Positions 1-8,167 of a stretch of DNA of 19,821 nt are shown piece by piece. The translations under genes and the position numbers were made by a program. Under the pieces are notes generated by a model. It was not told the DNA's origin. It saw only the letters and a list, made by a program, of their open reading frames with translations, and did not search any database. Within the stretch, counting starts at the first letter, position 1. The number at the start of each line of letters is the position of its first letter. The DNA is from Fibrobacter sp. UBA4309 (lineage in GTDB: Bacteria; Fibrobacterota; Fibrobacteria; Fibrobacterales; Fibrobacteraceae), in NCBI RefSeq assembly GCF_002395745.1, contig NZ_DGUN01000047.1, forward strand, positions 1 to 19,821, in the 5' to 3' direction.

Positions 1-227
1 TGCACGCCCGGCATCACGTTCATCACGGGAGTGGTGCCCGCAGGCGTTGCGGTAAATGTCGAGCCGATACCGCCGACAGCAATACCCGTGGTAGAGGGGG
101 TCGTAGAAAGCGGGGTGTACCAGGGCTGGATAAATTCCACGGCGAGGCCCGGGGTCATCAGCTTCTGGACGGAACCGGCCTGTTTTGCGCCGGCAAGGTA
201 TTCTTTAATGCTCATAGTAGGTTCCAT
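1..227 (-). CDS. N-terminal fragment of unidentified protein (possibly GH116/GBA2-type glycosidase)
   Basis: Reading the minus strand from the edge, an open frame runs without stop for 75 codons to ATG at 225-227; a second in-frame ATG (213-215) gives a start at MSIKEYLAGAKQ. The gene continues beyond base 1, so only the N-terminus is visible. There is no signal peptide. After about 40 residues comes GIAVGGIGSTF, which resembles the Gly-rich GGIG motif near the N-terminus of GH116/GBA2-like glucosylceramidase-type beta-glucosidases. That family assignment is a weak inference from one motif. Neither start has a convincing Shine-Dalgarno. The gene is divergent from the small membrane protein at 346, sharing a 118-bp spacer. 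Confidence 0.6.
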   Translation of the reverse strand, partial: MEPTMSIKEYLAGAKQAGSVQKLMTPGLAVEFIQPWYTPLSTTPSTTGIAVGGIGSTFTATPAGTTPVMNVMPGV

Positions 228-250
228 GAATTAAGGTTTATTTCCGGGGT

Positions 251-267
251 AAAAATTACAAATTCTA
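251..267 (-). promoter_or_regulatory. Possible -10 region for the left-edge minus-strand gene
   Basis: On the minus strand this AT-rich segment reads TAGAATTTG followed directly by TAATTTTT, both close to the TAnnTTTG form of Bacteroidetes-type -7 boxes. It lies 24-40 bases before the ATG at 227. I see no clear -33/-35 partner. Position and composition are the only support. Confidence 0.25.
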
Positions 268-345
268 GGGGCCGTGGTAATGCCGAACAACAAAAAAGTG
301 TTTACAAAACGGAACCTTGAAAAAAATTGTACTATCTTTTAGCTT

Positions 346-546
346 ATGAACAAGCTCGTTGCCCACATGATTCCCGGACTATTGGTCATTGTCGCCTTTA
401 TGGCGGTAAAAGCCTTTTTTGTCCCTATCGAAGTCACTTTCGAATCCTGGTTCGTGTACCTGAGCGCCGCGGTCTATATCCTTTCGGTCGTAGTCCCGTG
501 CGCCGTCTACTACCTGCGCACCCCTCCCGGAATCGACCATAAATAA
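346..546 (+). CDS. Small two-helix membrane protein, function unknown
   Basis: A 66-aa protein with two predicted membrane helices: about residues 8-26 (MIPGLLVIVAFMAVKAFFV) and 34-57 (SWFVYLSAAVYILSVVVPCA...), with a short charged tail ending GIDHK. No family is recognised. The ATG is preceded by ACTATCTTTTAGCTT, which holds a TAnnTTTN-like box but no Shine-Dalgarno, so this may be a short-leader transcript. A different-frame ORF at 327-542 overlaps it; the present frame is preferred because it gives a coherent membrane protein. The next gene begins 20 bases downstream on the same strand, so co-transcription is possible. Confidence 0.65.
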   Translation: MNKLVAHMIPGLLVIVAFMAVKAFFVPIEVTFESWFVYLSAAVYILSVVVPCAVYYLRTPPGIDHK

Positions 547-566
547 AAAGTGCTTGGGGGAATTCT

Positions 567-1400
567 GTGGGTAAGTTGACTTTTTGGTTTCTTTTTTGCT
601 GTTTAATCTTTTTTTTGGGCAGTTGTAGCTATCATCCCATACTTAAAGGGGAATTTGAGGCCGAAGCACCCCAGAATTTCGTGGGCGTCGGTAAGGAACT
701 GCCGCAGAATTCGACCTTGAATGGCTTTACGGTTTCTGGAGTGTATGTTCCGAACATCCGGATGCATATCGACAATCTGTACAATGTCTACCCTGGGGAC
801 GAAGATGACAAAGAAACCAAGGGGGCAAAAGTCAATTTCTGGTATGAATTGGACAAATTCCCGGTAACGGCATCTTATACAAGGTTGTACAAAGCGGGCA
901 TGGTTGCTGGCGGATTCTCCTTGAATGTGGGCAAGAACTTCTTTGGCCGGTTTATTTATGGACTCAACCAGAAGAATTATGAAGTCGGAATATATGGTGA
1001 TATAGGATATGGCTTTAATAAGAGCGAGTATATCTATTTGCCAGGCTGCGATGGGTCTGAATATCCATACAGGATCTGCGATGAAGCCGATACCATTTCG
1101 GCGACACAGGGCCATTTTGTGTCTAGTTTTGGTAGCTTTGTCTCGCTTTATTACGACGATTTTGGATTTACCTATTCGCCAATGGCCTATGGCCCGTGGC
1201 GTGCGACGAACGTTGATAACCATTATAAGGACGGTATAGACCTTGAATTTGACTTCCCACTCATTATTAGTCACTATGTGGGCGTGTCGTTCTGGCTGAT
1301 GGACCATTGGAAATTTACTGGCGGAGCGTCTTTCTTGCATGCCTGGGAATACGAAAAATTTTATGTTATTGGTAATGCTTCGGTCGGGTACTGGTTCTAG
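567..1400 (+). CDS. Outer-membrane-type lipoprotein, function unknown
   Basis: A 277-aa protein starting at GTG (567), preceded by a GGGGG stretch 6 bases upstream. The N-terminus is a lipoprotein signal: Lys3, a hydrophobic core, and lipobox LGSC with Cys20 as the predicted lipidated residue, which supports this start over internal ATGs. The rest is rich in aromatic and Gly residues in alternating patterns and ends VGYWF with a terminal Phe, as in many outer-membrane beta-barrel proteins. A barrel or barrel-like fold at the outer membrane is inferred; I recognise no named family. The stop codon overlaps the ribosome binding site of the next lipoprotein gene (9-base gap), so the two are almost certainly co-transcribed. 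Confidence 0.8.
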   Translation: MGKLTFWFLFCCLIFFLGSCSYHPILKGEFEAEAPQNFVGVGKELPQNSTLNGFTVSGVYVPNIRMHIDNLYNVYPGDEDDKETKGAKVNFWYELDKFPVTASYTRLYKAGMVAGGFSLNVGKNFFGRFIYGLNQKNYEVGIYGDIGYGFNKSEYIYLPGCDGSEYPYRICDEADTISATQGHFVSSFGSFVSLYYDDFGFTYSPMAYGPWRATNVDNHYKDGIDLEFDFPLIISHYVGVSFWLMDHWKFTGGASFLHAWEYEKFYVIGNASVGYWF

Positions 1401-1409
1401 GAAGTTTGT

Positions 1410-2117
1410 ATGAAAAAGATCTTGTCATTGCTGTTATTGATCTTGTCTTTTTTGCTGACTTCCTGTGCTGGCGGTCAACCGGGCGTTGTGACGGTAAAAT
1501 CGCCAGAAATGAGCACGGAGTATGTTGTCCAGGTTGACAACAAGCCGGCAAAGATTGTAAAGCCTAGCAATAAGAATGTCGGCTTGGATTCGGGGGCACA
1601 TCACGTGAGACTGACTTATGCCGGCAAGACGCTTGCCGATACTGTTGTGACGGTGAAAACCGACGATGGCCCGTTCTACACGACTTGGCTTGGCGCGATG
1701 GCTATTACGGCGGGATTGATGACCGTGGTCTGGATGCCGATTTGGCTTGCCTTGTTGCCTCCGGGGGCGTGGATTGCCGCTATGCTTGCGACGCCGGCGC
1801 AGGAGGTTCCCCTTGATGGCCTTATCAATTTCGAGGAGCCCCTTGTGCTCTACTCGTTGGACAATCCATATTTCAGAGTGAAGAATTTCCATTCTAATAT
1901 GGGGCTGAGCGAAAAAGGCGGCGTAGGCAACGTAGCCAAGGTCCTTGGTGTGTGCTATGATGCTTCTGCCCATGTGGCTTGGCTCCAGAGTGAAACAAAT
2001 CGGGAGATTTATCCGTTTGTCGTGAACGAGGATGTCGACTTGTGTGTCCCGCAAAACGGCGAATTTGCGTGCGAATCGCGCAATAACAAGCTCCTCGAAA
2101 GCATGCCCTGCAAATAG
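1410..2117 (+). CDS. Lipoprotein with PEGA-like N-terminal region, function unknown
   Basis: A 235-aa protein with a lipoprotein signal: MKK, a Leu-rich core and lipobox LTSC with Cys19 lipidated. An AGGAAG ribosome binding site (1399-1404) overlaps the stop of the upstream gene. Residues of about 30-85 form a beta-rich segment (VVQVDNKPAKIV ... LDSGAHHVRLTYAGK) that looks like a PEGA-type surface domain. Next comes a strongly hydrophobic stretch, about residues 90-130 (GAMAITAGLMTVVWMPIWLA), which may be a membrane hairpin. The C-terminal part has four Cys residues, including CVPQNGEFACES and a terminal CK, possibly disulfide-bonded in the periplasm. No named function can be assigned. It pairs with the lipoprotein at 567-1400. 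Confidence 0.75.
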   Translation: MKKILSLLLLILSFLLTSCAGGQPGVVTVKSPEMSTEYVVQVDNKPAKIVKPSNKNVGLDSGAHHVRLTYAGKTLADTVVTVKTDDGPFYTTWLGAMAITAGLMTVVWMPIWLALLPPGAWIAAMLATPAQEVPLDGLINFEEPLVLYSLDNPYFRVKNFHSNMGLSEKGGVGNVAKVLGVCYDASAHVAWLQSETNREIYPFVVNEDVDLCVPQNGEFACESRNNKLLESMPCK

Positions 2118-2139
2118 ACTTCTGACATATTTTTATTAT

Positions 2140-2178
2140 TGTACGGGAAGGTGCTTCGCCTTCCGTACAGTGCTTTTT
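2140..2178 (+). terminator. Terminator-like hairpin between lipoprotein pair and envelope operon
   Basis: TGTACGGGAAGG (2140-2151) pairs with CCTTCCGTACA (2159-2169) with one bulged G; the loop is TGCTTCG. A run of five T follows at 2174-2178, five bases after the stem. The position, 23 bases after the lipoprotein stop and just before the next gene, fits an intrinsic terminator or attenuator. The gap between stem and T tract makes it less than ideal. Confidence 0.5.
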
Positions 2179-2193
2179 GCAAGGAATTCCAAA

Positions 2194-5100
2194 ATGAAAA
2201 AGGTTAAGGGCTTTTTTTCGTTTTATAGTCTAGCTTTTACGCAGGTGGCCGTGTCGACGGCGCTAATCGCGTACATGGAGCTTACGCTTAACCGTCTGGG
2301 GTATACTGCCACCGGTTCCTGGGAATTTTATGTGTTCCATTTGCTGTTCTTGCTTCCGTGTGTCCTCTTGCTTACGCCCGCAGGATTCTTTTCGGACAAG
2401 TATCCCAAGGAAAAAGTCCTGTTTTGGACCACCTTGCTTTCTCTGCCGGCAGTAGGGCTGTTCTGTGCCGGAGCGTACCTTTCGAACATTGTGATGCTGT
2501 TTGCCGGCTTGGCCCTCTTTTTTGTTTTGCAGGCTTTCCAGAGTCCGGCCAAGAACGGCTACATGAAAGAACTGATGGGCGTGCGCTACCTGGTGCAGGG
2601 TAGCGGCATCCTCATGGTCGTCACGTTCTCTGCCATGATGCTTGCCGGCGTGGCGATCGCCTTTGCCGTGCGTGAAGGACCTGTGTTGCCGATACTTTAT
2701 ACCCTTGGTGGGTTGCAGTTTGTCGGGTTCCTCTTTTCGCTCCGCCTGCCGTCAATAGGCGCTTACGACGAGGAACTCAAGTTCCCGTGGAAACGTTACT
2801 GGAATTTCTTGTTCATGCGCCGCAAGGTGGCGAAGGCATGGAAGAACCGCGCGTTGCGCCAGTCGATTATCGGTCTTTCGATGTTCTGGACAATGATATT
2901 CCTCATGGTGTTCGTTATCCAGGACCAGTTCGGTTCGGGCTCGCTGTTCAATCAGGACGCTTTGGCGAACTACGCGATATTCGGGACGGCCGTTGGCCTC
3001 GTTGCCGGCTTTGTCTTTGCGATGAAAATGTCCCGCGACTTTATCGAGATGGGCCTGATTCCTATGGGGACTGCGGGAGCGTCCATCCTCATTTTCCTGA
3101 TTCCCCTGATAGACCGTCCCTATAACGCCATCGCCTTTACGCTGCTCGGATTCTGTGGCGGTATCTACATGCTGCCGATGTTCGCGATGCTCCTTTACAA
3201 TACGAAGCCCAGGTCGGCAGGTCACGTGCTTTCCTTGAGCAACATGTTCCAGAACTTGTGCATTTTGGTTTTCGAGATATTGGCGGTGATTGCCTTGCAC
3301 TATTTCGAAATCGACCGGATGAACGTGTTCTTTATGCTTGGAATTGTTTGTCTTGCGGGGACGGTCTGGGCCCTTTGGGCGATGCCGCAGACGCTCCTGA
3401 GGCAGCTGCTCCGCTCCGTGCTTTCTGTGCATTACCGCTTCCTGGTCTCCGGGGTGCAGAACATTCCGTGGGAAGGTCCCGTACTCCTGGTCGGTAACCA
3501 CATCTCGTACATCGACTGGGCTATTATCCAGATGGCGAGCCCGCGCCCGATGCGCTTCGTGATTACGCGACGTCCCTTTGAAAAATGGTACGTACGCCTG
3601 CTGCTTTCGCAGATGGAAACCATCGATCTCGACATCTCGAATCCTGGACCGGCGATGGAAGAAGCGCGCCAGGCCCTTTTACGCGGCGAAGCTGTTGTGA
3701 TGTTCCCCGAAAACGCGATGACGGCGACCGGAAACATGAACCGTTTCCGTCTGGACTATTCCGCCGCGATTAAGGATGTGCCTCGTGTAAAGCTCTTGCC
3801 GTTCTATGTGCATGGCCTGTGGGGAAGCGTCTACTCCATGGCCGAAGAAGGCTTCCGCGAACAGATCCATAGTCAGGGCCGTGTCATCTCGGTCGCGTTT
3901 GGCGCGGAACTTCCGCTTGATTCGAACCCGACGATGGTGAAGCGCGCGGTGCAGGAACTTTCTATTACGGCCTGGACTTCGTATACCCGCAAGCTGCGTC
4001 CGGTGGCCTCGGCCTGGATTCGTTCCGTGAAGCGTATCGGTAGCGGCCCGTCTGTCTTTAGTCCCGACGGCAACCACCTCTCGGCGAACGCCCTTGCAAC
4101 GGCGGCTTTGTCGTTTGCTTCTATTATAGACAAACTTACCCGTGGCGAAAAACAGGTCGGCGTTTTGATACCGCCGTCCGGTCCGGGCATTATCGTGAAC
4201 ATGGCGTGCCTCATCAGGGGCAAGACGGTCTACAACCTGAATTACACCAATACGCCCGATACGATGGACTATTGCTGTAACGTGGCCGACGTGAAGACAA
4301 TCATTACGGCACATGCCTTTGTGGATAAATTAAAGCAGAAGGGCGTTCCGATGGATGTCCTCCTGAATAAATACAAGGTCTACTACATGGAAGACCTCAA
4401 GGAAAAACTCCACAAGTCCACCCTGGTCAAGAATTTCTTGCGTGTTCTTTTGCTCCCGGCCTGGTATTTGGAACTCCGGTTCTTCAAGAAGGTTTCGCTC
4501 AACGACGTGGCGACGATTATTTTCAGTTCCGGTTCGGAAGGCCGCCCGAAGGGTGTCGAGCTGACGCATAGGAACCTCCTTATCAACATCAAGCAGTGCG
4601 AAAGTGTGCTTTTGCCCAGTTCTCGGGACGTGTTCCTCGGCTCGCTGCCGCTGTTCCATGCGTTCGGTTTCTCTATTACGACCATGCTTTGCCTTGTGGA
4701 AGGTGTTCCGGTGGCGACATGCCCCGATCCGACGGATGCCCGCCTCGTTTCGCGTCTGTGCGCCCAGTTCAAGGTTACCATCATGGTGGCTACGGGTACG
4801 TTCCTGCGCATGTGGGGCATAAACCGTGCTGTACATCCACTGATGTTCTCGCATGTCCGTGCCATTTATGCCGGTGCCGAGAAAATCCGCGAAGACGTGC
4901 GCCAGCTTTACCGTACCAAGTTCAAACTGGAAATTTTCGAAGGCTTCGGTTGTACGGAAACCACCCCGGTGGCGGCTGTCAACACGAAGGATGTGCTCAT
5001 GGACGATTACAAGACCGTTCTTGTGGGCAACAAGCCGGGCTCCGTTGGCGCCCCCTTGCCTGGAACGCAGTTCCGCATTGTGGACCCGGACACCATGGAA

Positions 5101-5607
5101 GAACTCCCCATTGGCGAAGACGGCCTGATCCTTATCGGTGGCGCCCAGATCATGAAGGGGTACCTGAAGGACCCGGAACGTACGGCGCAGGCGATTGCGG
5201 TTATCAATGGCAAGCGTTGGTACAAGACGGGCGACAAGGGCCATGTGGACGAAGATGGCTACCTCACGATTGTGGACCGCTATAGCCGTTTTGCAAAGCT
5301 TGGCGGCGAGATGGTGAGCCTCGGTTCCGTGGACTTCAAGATTTCGGAATGCCCGCTGTTCGACGAAATCGACCATTTTGCGGTGGCCGTTCCCGATGGA
5401 GCGAAGGGCGAAAAGATCGTGCTGGTGTATGCCGGCGAGAAGTCCGAAGACGAAGTCAAGGATATGCTCCGCCAGGTCGGGCTCCCGCCGCTCATGCTGC
5501 CCGGTGCCGTGGTGAAGGTGGACGTTCTTCCCAAGCTTGGCAGTGGAAAGTCCGATGTGCAGACCGGCAAGAAAATCGCTATGGAACGTCTTGGAATTTC
5601 TGCATAA
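2194..5607 (+). CDS. aas: LplT-like MFS / Aas acyltransferase / acyl-ACP synthetase fusion
   Basis: A 1137-aa three-domain protein. Residues about 1-420 are an MFS transporter resembling the lysophospholipid flippase LplT. About 425-620 is a PlsC-type acyltransferase with the HX4D motif (H436 ... D441 in NHISYIDW) and an FPEN-type motif. About 650-1137 is an AMP-forming ligase with P-loop SSGSEGRPKG (778-787), GFGCTET (917-923), YKTGDKG and the C-terminal catalytic Lys (K1119 in GSGKSD). In E. coli LplT and Aas are separate proteins of roughly 400 and 720 aa, so the summed length fits. Expected role: flip 2-acyl lysophospholipids inward and re-acylate them at the inner membrane. The frame is open upstream to 2032, but ATG 2194, with AAGGA eight bases before it and MKKVKGFFSF as N-terminus, is the sensible start. 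It heads an operon with two glycosyltransferase genes. Confidence 0.93.
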   Translation: MKKVKGFFSFYSLAFTQVAVSTALIAYMELTLNRLGYTATGSWEFYVFHLLFLLPCVLLLTPAGFFSDKYPKEKVLFWTTLLSLPAVGLFCAGAYLSNIVMLFAGLALFFVLQAFQSPAKNGYMKELMGVRYLVQGSGILMVVTFSAMMLAGVAIAFAVREGPVLPILYTLGGLQFVGFLFSLRLPSIGAYDEELKFPWKRYWNFLFMRRKVAKAWKNRALRQSIIGLSMFWTMIFLMVFVIQDQFGSGSLFNQDALANYAIFGTAVGLVAGFVFAMKMSRDFIEMGLIPMGTAGASILIFLIPLIDRPYNAIAFTLLGFCGGIYMLPMFAMLLYNTKPRSAGHVLSLSNMFQNLCILVFEILAVIALHYFEIDRMNVFFMLGIVCLAGTVWALWAMPQTLLRQLLRSVLSVHYRFLVSGVQNIPWEGPVLLVGNHISYIDWAIIQMASPRPMRFVITRRPFEKWYVRLLLSQMETIDLDISNPGPAMEEARQALLRGEAVVMFPENAMTATGNMNRFRLDYSAAIKDVPRVKLLPFYVHGLWGSVYSMAEEGFREQIHSQGRVISVAFGAELPLDSNPTMVKRAVQELSITAWTSYTRKLRPVASAWIRSVKRIGSGPSVFSPDGNHLSANALATAALSFASIIDKLTRGEKQVGVLIPPSGPGIIVNMACLIRGKTVYNLNYTNTPDTMDYCCNVADVKTIITAHAFVDKLKQKGVPMDVLLNKYKVYYMEDLKEKLHKSTLVKNFLRVLLLPAWYLELRFFKKVSLNDVATIIFSSGSEGRPKGVELTHRNLLINIKQCESVLLPSSRDVFLGSLPLFHAFGFSITTMLCLVEGVPVATCPDPTDARLVSRLCAQFKVTIMVATGTFLRMWGINRAVHPLMFSHVRAIYAGAEKIREDVRQLYRTKFKLEIFEGFGCTETTPVAAVNTKDVLMDDYKTVLVGNKPGSVGAPLPGTQFRIVDPDTMEELPIGEDGLILIGGAQIMKGYLKDPERTAQAIAVINGKRWYKTGDKGHVDEDGYLTIVDRYSRFAKLGGEMVSLGSVDFKISECPLFDEIDHFAVAVPDGAKGEKIVLVYAGEKSEDEVKDMLRQVGLPPLMLPGAVVKVDVLPKLGSGKSDVQTGKKIAMERLGISA

Positions 5608-5626
5608 ACTATATTTCTGACATATT

Positions 5627-8167
5627 ATGAAAAAACAAGAAAAGAAAGTTGAAAAGAAGCTCGAAAAGAAACCGCTGATGGATTCCCTGAAGGAATGGAT
5701 TGCCGCACTGAACCTGGGTAAGTCCCAGGCCGTGATGGCTGCCGTTACCCTGGTTGTCCTCGTGGTGGCTTTTCTTATTTTTAACAACACCTCTGTCGAA
5801 TACGCACGCCGCTGGGACATCGAGTGGGGCTACTATGCGATCCTCTCTACGTTCGTTCTGCTGATTGTCGGCATCGTCGTCAATATTCCCTTTGTGGCGA
5901 AGCACTTGCAGGCATTCTTGCCGAGCGGCAAGGCTTTTTGCGGATTGGCAATCCTGTTGATCGTTTTCTCTGTTTTCATTTTCAGCAACATTGGCAATTC
6001 GCATCGCGTGCTGAGCGACGAAACGAGCTGGGAATCGATGGGCTTGCAGATGTATTTCCAGCATTCTGGCGGCATTTGCAATGAAGGTGTCTGGGCCGAT
6101 GGCGTGCTGGATTGCAAGACGGAAGTGAACAATTTCAAGGGGAAGGCCCTTGGCTTTGTCTACTCGCTGGTGTTCAACTTTATGGAACCCAGCCGTGATA
6201 CGGCCTTGCTTGTCAACTATCCGTTCTACATCTTGAGCCTGATCGCGTTCTTCCTGGCGCTTTGCCGGTGGTTCAAGAGCGACAAACTGGCCCTGGCCGC
6301 GACGGCGTTCTTGGGTGGCATGCCCATATACCTGTTGCAGGCGCGCGCCGCATCGACCGAAGTGCTCTATATCCTTTTGCTAGCCGTTTTGATGGCGTGG
6401 TTTGCCTTTGTGCCGACAAACAAGGTGACTTGGAAACATTTCTTGCTGACGGTCCCGCTGCTCGGATTCTTTGCGCAGACCCGTCAGGAAACCGTCTTTG
6501 CGTTTGTTCCGTTCGCCCTCTATTATTACCGCTATTTCCTGGAAAAACCGTACCGCTTGCCCGCATTCGTGGCTTCGGTGATTGCCGTGAGCTGGCCCAG
6601 CGTGAATACGATGGCCGCCTATCGCGGTTACGATTTCCAGGGTGGCGACCATGCGGCGCATTCCTTTGAGAACCTCTGGTACAATTTGAAGACGAATGTC
6701 GAGGTAATGATGAACCTGGACCAGAATCCTGCTTTTGGCGGGATTATGGAAAACCCGTTCTATACCACCTTCACCGTGATTCTCCTGGCGGCGACTGTCT
6801 GGCTTTTGGTCCGCATGATCGTTTTCCGCCGCTACGTTCGCGGCTTTATTCTCGGCATTACGTTCTGCTTGCAGATTTTCGTGATTCTCCTGAATGTCTC
6901 GGGTACGTTTACTATCGACATCAACCAGCGTTACGTGCTTGTCGCGTTGCCGCTCTTTGCGATGCTGATGGCGCTGGGCCTGTACGATGCGCTCCAGTTT
7001 GCGACCAAGATGAGGGAAGATGCCGCCGCGAAGATTGTCATGGGCGTCGCCTGTGCGCTTTCGGTGGGACTCATGCTTTACCATGCGCCGAGTTACAAGG
7101 CGAACATGCTCTATTACAAGAACAAGCTGCTCGGCGAAGAAGATTTCTTGAATACGGAACTGGCATCTTACCCGGAAAATTCCGTGTTCATCTATTCTCG
7201 CCCGTGGCAGATGCTTGCTTCCGGCCATACTTCTTTCAGCGAACGTACGTTTGAAGGCTGGAGCACGGAAACGTTTGCGAATTGGATGCAGAAATCGAAC
7301 GGGAACATCTACCTGGTCCGTGGACAGGACGGCTACGGCAAGGTGAACCGCGACAGCCGCGTTGTGGGCTTCAAGACGACCGACCAGATCGACAAGATTC
7401 TCGACGGCTACAAGAACGAACGTGTCCTGATCGATGCGAAGAAGTTCGGTTACCCGTTGGTGATTTACAAGATTATCTCGAAGAAGGGCGTGTCGCAGTA
7501 TGCGCAGAACTTCCTTGTTTCCGAACAGACTGACGGCCAGATTGCGCTGACAAAGCGGTTCCCGGAATCCATCAACTGTAATTTCGAACTGAACGGGGAA
7601 CAGCAGGGCGACCTCCTGATTTCTACGGAAACCGATACGCTGGTGCTCGACTCCGCCAAGATGCGCTTTGGCATGAACCGTGCCATGTTCAGCTGCTTTA
7701 TGCCCGACGAAGATACCGTGGTGGTCTACAGGGACTTCTTTATGGAAGGCGAGAAGGTGGCTTTGCTTTCGGCTCTCAAGATGGGTGACTATACCCAGGA
7801 CTGGGGCACTCCGCAGATTAACGAGACGGTTGAACACCACATGCTGATGCTGGACGGCATCCCGTACCGTTACGGAATCGGGAGCCACGCGAACTCCACG
7901 ATCAACTACACGTTGCCGCGGCCGTTTGACGTGCTTCATGCCGTGGTTGGCCTTGACGATGAGAGCGCTTGCGGCGATGGTGCCTACTTCATTGTCGAAG
8001 CGGACGGCCGCGAGGTGCTCCGTACCAAGAAACTTTACTCTACGGACAAGCAGGAACTGAATGTCGACCTGAACGGTGCGAAGGATCTTCGCCTCCGTAT
8101 CGATATGGGCGACGACAAGGACTGCGACCATGGAAACTGGGCTAACGCATGGTTGGAGGCCAAGTAA
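5627..8167 (+). CDS. Polytopic GT-C-like glycosyltransferase with C-terminal NPCBM domain
   Basis: An 846-aa membrane protein. After a short Lys/Glu-rich cytoplasmic N-terminus there are about 12-13 hydrophobic helices (first about 36-54, last near residue 490). The loop after the third helix carries SDETSWE (D131, E132), which matches the acidic motif of the first extracytoplasmic loop in GT-C/PMT-like enzymes using polyprenyl-phosphate sugars. A soluble region follows. Residues about 708-845 match an NPCBM-type carbohydrate-binding domain (GIPYRYGIGSHANSTINY, VVGLDDE, NWANAWLEAK). Role, by inference: transfer of a lipid-linked sugar to an envelope glycan, with the NPCBM domain holding product or acceptor. 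The gene starts 19 bases after aas, has no Shine-Dalgarno, and overlaps the next gene by 19 bases. The exact GT family and acceptor are not known. Confidence 0.82.
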   Translation: MKKQEKKVEKKLEKKPLMDSLKEWIAALNLGKSQAVMAAVTLVVLVVAFLIFNNTSVEYARRWDIEWGYYAILSTFVLLIVGIVVNIPFVAKHLQAFLPSGKAFCGLAILLIVFSVFIFSNIGNSHRVLSDETSWESMGLQMYFQHSGGICNEGVWADGVLDCKTEVNNFKGKALGFVYSLVFNFMEPSRDTALLVNYPFYILSLIAFFLALCRWFKSDKLALAATAFLGGMPIYLLQARAASTEVLYILLLAVLMAWFAFVPTNKVTWKHFLLTVPLLGFFAQTRQETVFAFVPFALYYYRYFLEKPYRLPAFVASVIAVSWPSVNTMAAYRGYDFQGGDHAAHSFENLWYNLKTNVEVMMNLDQNPAFGGIMENPFYTTFTVILLAATVWLLVRMIVFRRYVRGFILGITFCLQIFVILLNVSGTFTIDINQRYVLVALPLFAMLMALGLYDALQFATKMREDAAAKIVMGVACALSVGLMLYHAPSYKANMLYYKNKLLGEEDFLNTELASYPENSVFIYSRPWQMLASGHTSFSERTFEGWSTETFANWMQKSNGNIYLVRGQDGYGKVNRDSRVVGFKTTDQIDKILDGYKNERVLIDAKKFGYPLVIYKIISKKGVSQYAQNFLVSEQTDGQIALTKRFPESINCNFELNGEQQGDLLISTETDTLVLDSAKMRFGMNRAMFSCFMPDEDTVVVYRDFFMEGEKVALLSALKMGDYTQDWGTPQINETVEHHMLMLDGIPYRYGIGSHANSTINYTLPRPFDVLHAVVGLDDESACGDGAYFIVEADGREVLRTKKLYSTDKQELNVDLNGAKDLRLRIDMGDDKDCDHGNWANAWLEAK

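Noticed and set aside
327..542. 71-aa open frame overlapping the small membrane protein
   Set aside because: Its translation is Arg/Pro/His-rich without structure, whereas the 346-546 frame gives a clear two-helix protein.
2032..2193. Upstream-extended start for the Aas fusion
   Set aside because: It would overlap the lipoprotein gene and add 54 residues crossing the terminator-like hairpin; ATG 2194 has AAGGA and a typical N-terminus.
4330..5820. 496-aa minus-strand open frame opposite the Aas fusion (also 583 aa at 6380-8131 minus and 377 aa at 16669-17802 plus)
   Set aside because: All lie antisense to strongly supported genes, have low-complexity His/Arg- or Val/Leu-rich translations and no family motifs; they arise from codon bias of the real gene.
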